From: Burkholderiales bacterium
GTDB lineage: Bacteria; Pseudomonadota; Gammaproteobacteria; Burkholderiales; Burkholderiaceae_C
Length of the DNA stretch: 64,000 nucleotides
Direction: 5' to 3'
Assembly: GCA_016702555.1 (NCBI GenBank)
Contig: JADJDV010000006.1
Span: 372,001 to 436,000, forward strand
Shown: positions 9,534-16,736 of the stretch, piece after piece
How positions within the stretch are numbered: the stretch's first letter is position 1
Layout: every line of letters begins with the position of its first letter
The notes under the pieces: generated by a model
Seen by the model: only the letters and a program-made list of their open reading frames with translations
Told to the model about the DNA's origin: nothing
Database searches by the model: none
Program-made: the position numbers and the translations under genes

Positions 9534-9563
9534 CCGCATGCGTCGCCGGCATGCGGTTTTTTT
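9534..9563 (+). terminator. Intrinsic terminator after tRNA-Thr
   Basis: CCGCATGC (9534-9541) and GCATGCGG (9549-9556) form a perfect 8-bp stem with a seven-base loop, followed by seven Ts. It closes the sspAB/tRNA-Thr transcription unit and marks the edge of the conserved block. Confidence 0.9.
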
Positions 9564-9581
9564 ATGTCGGCGACGAGTTTT

Positions 9582-9764
9582 CTATGCGAGTTCCAGATCT
9601 GGTTGATTCACGAAAATCAGCACCCCCAGGATCGCCATGTAGAACCTGAAGGCCGCATCCTGGCCGCTCCAGACCCTGGAGTCGCTGATGTTGTCGAAGC
9701 TAACCATGAAGGCAAACAACGGCAACACGAAAGTCATCAGCGACTTGACGCAGGTCATCATCAT
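9582..9764 (-). CDS. Possible small membrane protein, unknown
   Basis: A 60-codon open frame beginning with three Met codons and preceded by GGAG eight bases upstream. The product has two hydrophobic stretches (SLMTFVLPLFAFMVSF and AFRFYMAILGVLIFV) joined by a short polar turn, so it could be a two-helix membrane peptide, or the remnant of a larger membrane protein. I do not recognise the family. It is alone in a variable strip between tRNA-Thr and the Fic gene. Confidence 0.4.
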   Translation of the reverse strand: MMMTCVKSLMTFVLPLFAFMVSFDNISDSRVWSGQDAAFRFYMAILGVLIFVNQPDLELA

Positions 9765-10059
9765 GTTCCGGTCTCCGTTGCCGAGGCTAGGGTCGGTCTG
9801 CCGTCCGGGTGGACGGCGACACGTGGGGCGGCATCGCCACGACAGGGCTCACGACTTACCGCGACAGCGCAGGAGCATGCACTCAGACGCGCACTGGTCG
9901 CGGCTGGGTCAACTCAAGCTGGGTATTGACGTACAGCAAGGTGATCTGGTGGCGTTGTAGGCATCGACCCGACGTCCGCATATTGTGGACAAAGGATGGC
10001 GGCGATCGCAATGACAACGGTTCACACCACCTCAGGTGCTCGGTGTGCGCTTGTCCATG
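9765..10059. other. Gene-poor stretch, probably remnant DNA
   Basis: No convincing gene is visible. A plus-strand open frame crossing it (from GTG 9809) has an unusual mix of Trp, Arg and Cys and no ribosome site. Its first half (GDTWGGIATTGLTTYRDSAG) looks more protein-like than the rest, as a decayed gene end would. The stretch ends in a perfect plus-strand terminator, suggesting that a plus-strand gene once ended here. Confidence 0.35.
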
Positions 10060-10093
10060 TGCGGTGATTGGACACTCAATCACCGCATTTTTT
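10060..10093 (+). terminator. Orphan perfect intrinsic terminator
   Basis: TGCGGTGATTG (10060-10070) and CAATCACCGCA (10077-10087) form an 11-bp perfect stem with a six-base loop and are followed by six Ts. No intact plus-strand gene ends in front of it. It insulates the fic promoter that starts 12 bases downstream. Confidence 0.85.
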
Positions 10094-10104
10094 GCGCGAA
10101 AAAG

Positions 10105-10133
10105 TTGCGTATGCGGGGAATGCATTCGATAAT
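10105..10133 (+). promoter_or_regulatory. Sigma-70-type promoter of fic, predicting a leaderless mRNA
   Basis: TTGCGT (10105-10110), a 17-base spacer, and GATAAT (10128-10133). Transcription would start about 7 bases later, at the ATG of the fic gene (10140). Only six bases (CTCCGC) separate the -10 box from the start codon and none resembles a Shine-Dalgarno site. Confidence 0.55.
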
Positions 10134-10139
10134 CTCCGC

Positions 10140-11303
10140 ATGAAATGCGGCCATAACGTCTATAGTTGGCAAGCCAGCGATTGGCCCGTGTGGCGCTTCG
10201 ATCTTGATGTCCTGGCTCAGCCGTTGAGCGAAGTCAGCCATGCGCAGGGCCTGTTGATGGGTCGACTGGCCGATGTTGGCTTGGCTTTGCGCGACCAGGC
10301 CAGTTTGTCGGCGTTGACTGAGGATGTCCTCAAGACCAGCGAGATCGAAGGCGAGCAGCTCAACGTCGAGTCCATACGCTCCTCCATTGCCCGTCGGCTC
10401 GGTGTCGACATCGGTGCACTGGCTCCGGTGGACCGTCACGTTGAAGGCGTGGTCGAGATGGTGCTGGATGCCACCACCAATTGCCATGCGCTGGTCACCC
10501 AGGAGCGCCTGTTCGGGTGGCATGCGGCCTTGTTTCCCACCGGCTATTCGGGCCTGGTGCGGATCGCGGTGGGTGGCTGGCGCAACGATGCCACTGGCCC
10601 GATGCAGGTGGTCTCTGGCCCCATGGGGCGCGAGCGTGTGCACTTCGAGGCGCCGCCGCCGGCAGATCGATTGGAGCCAGAGATGGGGCGATTTCTGGCC
10701 TGGGCCAACAGCACCTCCGGTGAACCTGCGCTGATCAAGGCAGGTCTCGCCCATCTGTGGTTCGTGACACTGCACCCGTTTGACGACGGCAACGGCCGCA
10801 TGGCGCGTGCGATCGGTGATCTGTTCCTGGCTCGTTCAGATGGCAGCCCACAACGCTTTTATAGTCTGTCGGCACAGATTCAACGCGAGCGCAAGGCCTA
10901 CTACGACATCCTGGAGCGCACCCAGAAAGCTTCCTTGGATGTCACCGAATGGCTGGCGTGGTTCCTTGCCACGCTGCACCGTGCTGTCGACCAGGCGCAG
11001 CACACGCTGAATGCCGTACTTGCCAAGACGCGGTTCTGGCAGCGCTGGGCAGTGCCCGGCGCGGTGCCACTGAACGAGCGACAGGTGAAGATGCTCAACC
11101 GGTTGCTCGACGGCTTCGAAGGCAAGCTCACCAGCAGCAAGTGGGCGGCCATCGCCAAATGCTCGCCGGATACCGCCTTGCGCGACATCACGGACTTGCT
11201 GGCGCGGGGCATCTTGCGCAAATCAGACGCGGGTGGGCGCAGCACCAGCTATGAACTCGTCGATGTGACCTTGCCCCCTATAGCCGGACCAGTATTGAGT
11301 TAG
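10140..11303 (+). CDS. fic: Fic-family adenylyltransferase (class II, DUF4172 N-terminus)
   Basis: Fic proteins transfer AMP (sometimes other groups) to target hydroxyls. The 387-residue product has an N-terminal DUF4172-like helical domain (PVWRFDLDVLAQPL...), an N-terminal inhibitory-helix motif TSEIEG (residues 66-71, E70 the inhibitory Glu), and the catalytic loop H212-PFDDGNGR-MAR, matching HPFxxGNGRxxR with all key residues present. A C-terminal winged-helix domain (about 320-380, LTSSKWAAIAKCSPDTALRDI) suggests DNA binding or autoregulation. ATG 10140 is chosen: an upstream start at 10068 would read through the terminator. G+C is visibly lower than in flanking core genes. No antitoxin gene is adjacent, consistent with self-inhibition in cis. 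Targets are unknown. Confidence 0.88.
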   Translation: MKCGHNVYSWQASDWPVWRFDLDVLAQPLSEVSHAQGLLMGRLADVGLALRDQASLSALTEDVLKTSEIEGEQLNVESIRSSIARRLGVDIGALAPVDRHVEGVVEMVLDATTNCHALVTQERLFGWHAALFPTGYSGLVRIAVGGWRNDATGPMQVVSGPMGRERVHFEAPPPADRLEPEMGRFLAWANSTSGEPALIKAGLAHLWFVTLHPFDDGNGRMARAIGDLFLARSDGSPQRFYSLSAQIQRERKAYYDILERTQKASLDVTEWLAWFLATLHRAVDQAQHTLNAVLAKTRFWQRWAVPGAVPLNERQVKMLNRLLDGFEGKLTSSKWAAIAKCSPDTALRDITDLLARGILRKSDAGGRSTSYELVDVTLPPIAGPVLS

Positions 11304-11402
11304 CTAGTCCAAGGTTTGACCCAGCGCCGGCGGCCGAGGGTCGGGTCCGCAATCGTCTTCACGGATGCGCGCCGGCACGCGGGAAGCGGCGCGATCGACC
11401 AA

Positions 11403-11430
11403 GAAAAAACCCCAACCGAGAGCGGTTGGG
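11403..11430 (-). terminator. Intrinsic terminator at the left end of the island
   Basis: On the minus strand CCCAACCG (11430-11423), loop CTCT, CGGTTGGG (11418-11411), then G and six Ts. It could end transcription leaving the island, or be the original ssrA terminator displaced by integration (see the attL candidate). Confidence 0.85.
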
Positions 11431-11446
11431 CTGGGGTCTACCGAAT
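11424..11446 (-). other. Candidate attL: degenerate copy of the ssrA 3' end
   Basis: Read on the minus strand, TTCGGTAGACCCCAGCCC aligns without gaps to the tmRNA end TTCGAATCCCCCCAGCTC. Over 23 positions running into ACC, 15 are identical, including TTCG, CCCCAGC and ACC. It lies directly before the terminator at 11403-11430 and about 50 bases outside the integrase-type repeats at 11499-11521. The match is imperfect, so this is inference, not a proven attachment site. Confidence 0.3.
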
Positions 11447-11498
11447 GATCTCTCAAGACCCGCATGAACACTAGTGATCCGCAAATCAGGTTTTGATT

Positions 11499-11521
11499 TG
11501 TTCCCCACTTTGTTCCCCACA
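11499..11521. repeat. Left-end integrase-type direct repeats (TGTTCCCCAC x2)
   Basis: TGTTCCCCAC at 11499-11508 and TGTTCCCCACA at 11511-11521, 12 bases apart. The same word occurs four times in front of the integrase gene at the other end of the element. Repeats shared by both ends are what arm-type integrase or accessory-factor sites look like. Confidence 0.6.
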
Positions 11522-12503
11522 AATCGTGACGCTACCCCGTGAAGTGGAGCGGGAGCGAACCCCGCTCGGCTACCACCGGACAGCAGCCCCCGTTCGCTGA
11601 CGACTCCGATGAATGTCCGGTCGGAGCGCCCCCAACGCCCAAGGCATGAGCACTCTACCACCGGCACCTCAGCTGGAGGGGTCTATCCAAAATTGGAGGG
11701 ACCATCGCCGCACCACCGTGCGCTGGGGAGCCCGGTGGCGCCGACGCGGGGAGAGCCACTTCGACACCTACGCATTCCGCCGCTTCGCTTACCCGCGACG
11801 GATCAGGAGCGGGCAACAGCAGTATCGCCCAACTCAGGGGTGCGGGGTGCGACGCAATCCCCTGATACTGGCACCACGCCTATACGTTCTCGTCGCGGTG
11901 CAGTGGGCGAAGCACGGATTATTCCTTCTTCCGCCCCGGGTTGGATTTCTTCACCACACCGGCTTGAACCTTCACGCCTCGCGCACGCGCGCGGAACGTT
12001 CGGGTTCTCAGGTTTTATCAGGTTCTGATCCCGCCTCGCGCGCGCGATGCGTCTAGCGAAATCCGTCAGCTTGGTCCGTGACGCACAATGCCAAAGCCCT
12101 GGTATCGCTCCGGGCGTTGGTCGGCAGGAGACTGTTCACAATAGTCTCGAAATCCGACGTACCGGGGCACCTTCTCGGTCTGGCAGTGCCGGCCCCCGTC
12201 GAGCCGGGCACTAGCATTTGCTAACAGCAAGGAGCCCCTTCGCCTCGGTGGCGTCCGGTCCCTCTCTGGAAAATCCCCCTTGTTCCCGGTTTACTGTGAG
12301 CCGTAGCAGGGGATTGAACCCCGCCCCGCCTCACGACAGCCGGGAATGTCTTTTGGCTGACGAAGCACGCCGCCCGCTGGCCTACACTGTGAATTCCCCT
12401 GCCGGGCGGGTCTGAAGTCAGCTTGATGCCATCGGCCCAAGAGATGCGGCAACCCATTTGACGGCAGGGGATTTCTTTGGGCAATACCCCGGCACCGCGT
12501 CCG

Positions 12504-12836
12504 TCAGGACTGCCCCTCCACCGCCTGGCGCTTGCGACTGACGTGGTAGGCCGTCAGCGCCGTGTAGGCCATCAGGTCAAGAGCCGGATGCGTGACCCCC
12601 TCCCTGTCCGTCCAGACCTTGGGCGTCAGTTCGCCCGACAGGGCCACACTGTCACCGTCGGCCAGCGCCAGCAAAGCCGCCTGCACCGCTGGCGCGAAGG
12701 CGATGGCGTTCACGAAGACCGTGCCGCCGTCCTTGGTGGCCGTTCGCACCTTCGCCGTGGTGAATGGCTTGCCGCTCTGGCCGGTGCGCTGCTGGGGCTG
12801 GCCGTGCAGCTTGCCGGCAATCAGTCCGTCGATCAT
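12504..12836 (-). CDS. Single-stranded DNA-binding protein-like (OB-fold), mobile-element type
   Basis: A 110-residue product with an SSB-like layout: MIDGLIAGKLHGQPQQR, KPFTTAKVRTATKDG, a VNAIAFAPAVQAALLALADGDSVALSGEL block (the strand-helix-strand of an OB-fold) and a short polar tail instead of the acidic tip that binds host partners. It resembles the SSB-like proteins of P4/ICE-type islands and probably assists replication of the excised element. Its start overlaps the stop of the preceding gene (ATGA), and it is the last protein gene before the structured noncoding stretch. Confidence 0.7.
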   Translation of the reverse strand: MIDGLIAGKLHGQPQQRTGQSGKPFTTAKVRTATKDGGTVFVNAIAFAPAVQAALLALADGDSVALSGELTPKVWTDREGVTHPALDLMAYTALTAYHVSRKRQAVEGQS

Positions 12837-13438
12837 GGCCTTGCTCCTTCCATGCTGATGGCCGGCGCGAAGGCGGGGCAGCGCTGAAGCATGGCCGTCA
12901 ACTCACCCAGTTCCTGATGACTCAGCCCGGCCGCCCGCGCGCGGCCGCAGGAACGCCCGCTGGTGCAGTGCCGGCACTCGATGCACATCCGCCGGTCATC
13001 GCCCTCACGGTCGCGCACCAGCAGCCTGTCAGCCAGGCTCTCGGCCCAACCCGGAAGCCCCCAACCCGGAAGCCCCCGACCCGGAAGCCCCCGACTGGTG
13101 AAGCGCTCCACCCGCGCCATGAACAGGTCAACCTCGGCGGTCGACATGGGGGCCGGCACCGCCCCGCTTTGCGCGCGCGCCTGCGATGCGTGCGGTGAGT
13201 CGCCTCGCGTGCGCCCGCGCGGAACGCTCCGAATCGGGGTGTCGACAACCCCGCCAGCCCCCGGATGCGTGTCGCCCATCTGGTCGTTGGCTGCCCTTCT
13301 CTGGGTGTTTGCGACAGCGACAGTCGCGACAGTTGCGACACTTGGGGGGTAAACAGGCTTATCTGTCGCAGTTGTCGCAAGAGTCGCAGTCGCAATGTCG
13401 CGCAAGACCCCCGGCTTCATCAGGTCTGCGAGCTTCAT
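12833..13438 (-). CDS. Island protein with Cys cluster and GLPG repeats, unknown function
   Basis: A 201-residue unknown. The N-terminal third is Ala/Thr/Val-rich (ATATLATTATDK, SVATVATVAVAN) and its codons form a dense GCGAC/GTCGC repeat array. The middle holds three 15-bp tandem repeats (13050-13092) encoding RGLPG/WGLPG steps, and the C-terminal part has a compact cysteine cluster MCIECRHCTSGRSCGRA that may bind zinc. The start overlaps the replication-protein stop (ATGA) and the end overlaps the SSB-like start (ATGA), so it is clearly part of the translated chain. I do not recognise the family. A role in replication is suggested only by position. Confidence 0.65.
   Translation of the reverse strand: MKLADLMKPGVLRDIATATLATTATDKPVYPPSVATVATVAVANTQRRAANDQMGDTHPGAGGVVDTPIRSVPRGRTRGDSPHASQARAQSGAVPAPMSTAEVDLFMARVERFTSRGLPGRGLPGWGLPGWAESLADRLLVRDREGDDRRMCIECRHCTSGRSCGRARAAGLSHQELGELTAMLQRCPAFAPAISMEGARP
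13050..13092. repeat. Three tandem 15-bp repeats (CCCGGAAGCCCCC core)
   Basis: The 13-base core occurs at 13050, 13065 and 13080 with a 15-base period, in frame within the 201-residue island protein, giving repeated Gly-Leu-Pro-Gly steps on the minus strand. Copy number could change by slippage without shifting the frame. Confidence 0.85.
13311..13401. repeat. Iteron-like GCGAC/GTCGC array with dyad symmetry
   Basis: Ten copies of the pentamer in 91 bases: GCGAC at 13311, 13317, 13326 and 13335, GTCGC at 13323, then a central spacer, then GTCGC at 13365, 13374, 13383, 13389 and 13397. The left half is mainly one orientation and the right half the other. It overlaps the start of the 201-residue island protein, just downstream of the replication gene. 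It may be an origin, a regulatory site, or merely the coding of an Ala/Thr repeat. Confidence 0.55.
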
Positions 13439-16092
13439 GCAGCCTCCCCGCTCAGCAGCACCGGGTTGATCTGGACCGCCTTCTTCTTGCCGTCCTGCAC
13501 TTGGCGAGCGCGCCCCAGCTCCGCCAGTTCGGCGACCGCCTGGGCGATGACCGCCTTGTCGCGCAAGCCATTCGGCCCCAGCCGTTGAATGTCACGCGTG
13601 GCCACGCTGTCGACCTGATGGCTGCGGCAGTAGTCCAACAGCCATGCCTCAAGGCGCACCGGGTTGGCCAGGTCGAGCGGCAGGGCCATCTCGCCAAGAA
13701 AGCGCTGTGCCTCGTACAGGTGCCACGTCGCAATGCGGGTCGCCGATTCCATCGCGTCCGTGCTGATGGGGCCGATGCTGCCGGTGTAGGTGTGGAACAG
13801 CGCGGCCAGGCGGGCAGCGTTGTCGGCGATCTTGCTGGCCACGTCGCGCACATCGGCCAGTTCGCCACCGGACGCAAGTTCCCCTTCGATAGCGTCGTGG
13901 AACCGCACCCACATGCGCTTGGCGTCCGGCGTTAGCGTGAGCATCACCGGCTGCAAGGCACCGTCTTCCATCGATACCGGGCGGCGCAGGATGGTGTCGA
14001 GGCGACTATTGAAGGTCGCCAGCGCAGGCCAGTGGGCGGGTGCCTCGGAGAACTGGCGCGTTCCCTGCGTCGAGGCGGGCCATGCCACCAGAAAGCGAGC
14101 CAGGAAACCAGTTCCCCTGGCCAGCCCCCTGGCGCTGTCGAAGAACGCGCGCAGGGTCGGCTCCTGCACTTGAAGCGCCACCGTCAGGCGTGCGCCACGC
14201 ATCACGTAGCTTTCGGAAGTACGGCGCTCCACAGACAAAGCCGCACCATCCCAAAGCTGATTCAGCGTCGACAAGTTGCGCATCACCGACTCGCGCCCCA
14301 TGCCATGGCTGCCGAAGACGCTGCCCGCTTCGCTGCTCACCACGCCGCCGGACGGCCATTGCGTGGTCAGGGCGTAGGTCAGCGCTTCAGGCGTCGCGTC
14401 GCCATAGATCAGGCGCGGCACGCGCGGCGGTATCGGCTCATCGTTGTCGAGCGCGGCCAGCTCGCGTTCCTGCCCATCACAGGGCTTGCCGTCCTTGGCT
14501 AGTTGTTTGATCTTCTCTTTCAGGCCGGCACGCTTGGCTTCCCACGCATCGCGCTCCGACCTATAGGCGCGCAACCTCGGTTTGGCTTCCTCCTGACACT
14601 CGGCCTCGTAGTCGCGGATCGCCTTAGTGAAGAAGCCGTCGCAGGTCGATTTGCGTTCGCCCGAATCGGCAATCGCCAGCGAGAACAAGCCGCAGGGACC
14701 GGTCAGCTTTTCTGCACGCTGCACATCCACATGCGCCTGAATTGCCAGCGACAACGCTGACAGCGCCGACATCGCGATCAACGGCACCGGCGCTTTCACG
14801 AACGCCATCACCTCCTGCACGGCCTGCCGCACGCCATCGGGTAGCGCATCCAACGGGTAAGGCTGGGGTTCAATCTTGGCCGTCAGGGGTTGTAGAGTCG
14901 GCCAGCCCCCGGCCCCCTCCGGCGCCTTCGGCGCCTCCGGGGCAGCGGCGCCCTTGAAGCACGCCCTGACGGACTCAGCCCCCGCTTGCCGGTGAAGATC
15001 GTTGAAGTCCGTCGCCTTCTCCACCCGCCCCTCGGAGAACACCGGCACTGCCACCGCGCCACCCACCGCCTGGGCGGCCTCGCGCGCCTTGGTCACGCCG
15101 GGGTTGCCCTCGGTGCGCCAGTCGTCGTCAGCCGCCAGGATCAGCCGTAGCTTGGGGTACTTGGCATGCAGCGCTTGGGCCACCGCTTTCAGGTTACCGG
15201 CGTTGAAGGCCACTGCCACCGCATGCCCCGTGGCCTCGTGGATGCTGGCGCCGGTTGCAAAGCCCTCGGCCACCACCAGCACGCCGGCCGGCTTGCCAAT
15301 GCTGTAGTAACAGCCCCGCACGCGCCCACCGAGCGTGAAGCGCTTGGCACCATCCGGTGCGATGGTCTGCATGCTCCAGGTCTTGCCGTCGGTGTCACGC
15401 ATGGGCACCAGCAGCGCATCACCCTTCGCGCGCAGGCCGTGGGGCTTGACGCACTTGATGCGCAGGTAGGGGTGATCTGCCGGCGCAGGCGGGGCTTGCG
15501 TCCACTCGGCCTGCACAGCCTTCGACACGGCGGCTTGCTCCCGCTTCTTCTCGGCGTCACGCTGCGCTTGAATGGCCTGCACGCGCTCGCGGTGGGCCTG
15601 CCGCTCGGCATCGCTCATGTCGGTCCCGGGCTTGGCGCACCAGGACTGTTGAAGCCCCTGGCGCCAGTCACCGAACATGCCGGCCGGCACGCCGTCGCCG
15701 TGCAAAACGTACCAACCGCCGAGGCAGCCGTGTCGTCCACTGGAGTTGAAGCGGTGCAGCTTGCCGTCGTCGTGAATGGTGTCGGGTGCATGAAGCCCCG
15801 CATCTGCCATGGCATCACGGAATTGGTCAACGGCCTGCATGGTCGCCCCTTTCCCGCTTCGCTTGCTGCGGCGCGCGGCAATGGCGCGCTGCACGCGCTG
15901 GCGCTTGATCGCGGTGTCGTTCGCAGCAACGAGACCCGGCGGCTCGATCTCGAAGCCGACCGCCATCGGGTGCTGGCGCAGGTAGGCCACGCCGGCCGCA
16001 GCCGCGTCACTCGCCGTGGCGAACGACTGGGGCTGGCGGTGGCGCAGGCAGATGCCCGGCTCGATGGCCGTGTAGATCGCCAACCGGAACAT
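13435..16092 (-). CDS. Replication protein: Toprim plus DUF3987 (YfjI-like primase/helicase)
   Basis: An 885-residue protein, the probable replication enzyme of the island. The N-terminal part has a primase-associated segment (HRFNSSGRHGCLGGWYVLHG), then a Toprim domain (VLVVAEGFATGASIHEATG ... LRLILAADDD, about residues 290-345), then a DUF3987 domain (LFSLAIADSGERKST as P-loop-like segment, IYGDATPEAL, VVSSEAGSVFGSHGMGRESVM). YfjI of E. coli CP4-57 belongs to DUF3987. ATG 16092 overlaps the upstream stop (TGATG), arguing for that start. A second ATG at 15840, preceded by GGAAAGGGGCG, would give 801 residues. The frame stays open upstream to 17043 (separate entry). The end overlaps the next gene by ATGA. 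Confidence 0.8.
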   Translation of the reverse strand: MFRLAIYTAIEPGICLRHRQPQSFATASDAAAAGVAYLRQHPMAVGFEIEPPGLVAANDTAIKRQRVQRAIAARRSKRSGKGATMQAVDQFRDAMADAGLHAPDTIHDDGKLHRFNSSGRHGCLGGWYVLHGDGVPAGMFGDWRQGLQQSWCAKPGTDMSDAERQAHRERVQAIQAQRDAEKKREQAAVSKAVQAEWTQAPPAPADHPYLRIKCVKPHGLRAKGDALLVPMRDTDGKTWSMQTIAPDGAKRFTLGGRVRGCYYSIGKPAGVLVVAEGFATGASIHEATGHAVAVAFNAGNLKAVAQALHAKYPKLRLILAADDDWRTEGNPGVTKAREAAQAVGGAVAVPVFSEGRVEKATDFNDLHRQAGAESVRACFKGAAAPEAPKAPEGAGGWPTLQPLTAKIEPQPYPLDALPDGVRQAVQEVMAFVKAPVPLIAMSALSALSLAIQAHVDVQRAEKLTGPCGLFSLAIADSGERKSTCDGFFTKAIRDYEAECQEEAKPRLRAYRSERDAWEAKRAGLKEKIKQLAKDGKPCDGQERELAALDNDEPIPPRVPRLIYGDATPEALTYALTTQWPSGGVVSSEAGSVFGSHGMGRESVMRNLSTLNQLWDGAALSVERRTSESYVMRGARLTVALQVQEPTLRAFFDSARGLARGTGFLARFLVAWPASTQGTRQFSEAPAHWPALATFNSRLDTILRRPVSMEDGALQPVMLTLTPDAKRMWVRFHDAIEGELASGGELADVRDVASKIADNAARLAALFHTYTGSIGPISTDAMESATRIATWHLYEAQRFLGEMALPLDLANPVRLEAWLLDYCRSHQVDSVATRDIQRLGPNGLRDKAVIAQAVAELAELGRARQVQDGKKKAVQINPVLLSGEAA

Positions 16093-16385
16093 CAGCGTTC
16101 CGACTGGGGCTTGAGAGCCTTGACGGTCTTGCTCAGGTCGTCCAGCTCGCAGATCACGGCAAACGCCAGCTCGTCGATGGCCGAGATCAAGCCGGAGCGG
16201 ATGTAGTCGCCCAGTTCCAGCGTTTCCGGACGCTCCGTGGCCAACACAGCCGCGCAGGCTTTGATGCCACGCATCATGCGTGCAGCGGTTTTCACGTCGC
16301 TGGCATAGCCGCACTTGGCGTCCGTGCTGTACTGATCGTGCAAGTCGAACGGTTGCGGTTCGTTGCTGTGGGCTTTCGTGTCCAT
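16092..16385 (-). CDS. Small island protein (97 aa), unknown
   Basis: A soluble, mostly helical-looking protein (DVKTAARMMRGIKACAAVLATERPETLELGDYIRSGLISAIDELAFAVICELDDL). It begins three bases after the previous gene and its TGA overlaps the ATG of the replication protein (TGATG), so it belongs to the same translated chain. No family recognised. Amino-acid composition is normal, unlike the overlapping frame in the same bases, which is rich in Arg, His and Gln. Confidence 0.6.
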   Translation of the reverse strand: MDTKAHSNEPQPFDLHDQYSTDAKCGYASDVKTAARMMRGIKACAAVLATERPETLELGDYIRSGLISAIDELAFAVICELDDLSKTVKALKPQSER

Positions 16386-16388
16386 CGC

Positions 16389-16736
16389 TCAGCCCCTCAA
16401 CCAGCACCGTGCCGACTCGGCCATCTCGACCAGCTCTGCGATCACATGCGTCTGATGCGCCAGGCCGAACAGCAGCTTCGACACGCTTTCGCTGTCCTCC
16501 ATCCAGTTGCCTTCGTCCTGGTTGGTCATGCAACCAATCGTCGTCATGGTGTTGGCCAGATTGCGCGCGTGAAAGACCGCCACATCTGTCCCACCGGCGA
16601 TCCACGCCAGTTCCTCGCGGTTCAGATGCGGGCGCGCCTTGGTGAACAGCAGGCTCATCAGGGCATGCGTGTCGAACACGCCAAGGTCGCTGCTGCTGGT
16701 GTTGCCCTTCTCGGGCGTGGTGGGTTTCGTGGTCAT
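16389..16736 (-). CDS. Small island protein (115 aa), unknown
   Basis: Start ATG 16736 (MTTKPTTPEKGN) is preceded by a strong AAGGAG site nine bases upstream, which overrides in-frame starts further up. The product has a short polar N-terminus and a helical body with hydrophobic patches (LMSLLFTKARPHLNREELAWIAG ... SKLLFGLAHQTHVIAELVEMAE). It pairs with the downstream 97-residue gene, three bases away. Both lie between the small-gene chain and the replication gene. No family recognised. Confidence 0.6.
   Translation of the reverse strand: MTTKPTTPEKGNTSSSDLGVFDTHALMSLLFTKARPHLNREELAWIAGGTDVAVFHARNLANTMTTIGCMTNQDEGNWMEDSESVSKLLFGLAHQTHVIAELVEMAESARCWLRG

Larger units (their letters stand above)
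11400..12480 (-). ncRNA. Candidate large structured noncoding RNA or replication locus
   Basis: About 1 kb downstream of the SSB-like gene has no credible coding frame but is dense in stable inverted repeats: 12392-12404 with 12462-12474 (13 positions, one mismatch, core CCCCTGCCG), 12186-12193 with 12203-12211 (one bulge), 12128-12133 with 12143-12148, 12091-12120 (CCAA.GCCC type), 11820-11825 with 11865-11870 enclosing 11835-11840 with 11859-11864, and 11547-11553 with 11561-11567. CTACCACCGG occurs twice (11570, 11655) and reads like a tRNA D-loop (CCGGTGGTAG) on the minus strand. The strand is inferred from the upstream operon and the downstream minus-strand terminator. It could instead be a DNA-level element such as a P4 crr/ori. 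Confidence 0.4.

Noticed and set aside
11547..11700. A tRNA-like gene on the minus strand of the island noncoding region
   Set aside because: D-loop-like words and a TTC loop are present, but I could not pair acceptor and anticodon arms into a cloverleaf; the putative T-arm is better explained as a plain 7-bp hairpin.
11609..12056. Two plus-strand open frames of about 140 codons in the island noncoding stretch
   Set aside because: No ribosome sites, mutually overlapping frames, low-complexity Arg/Pro/Ser composition, and the bases fold into strong hairpins.
11400..12480. Group II intron or retron as explanation of the structured region
   Set aside because: No reverse transcriptase gene nearby and no recognisable domain V or msr-msd layout.
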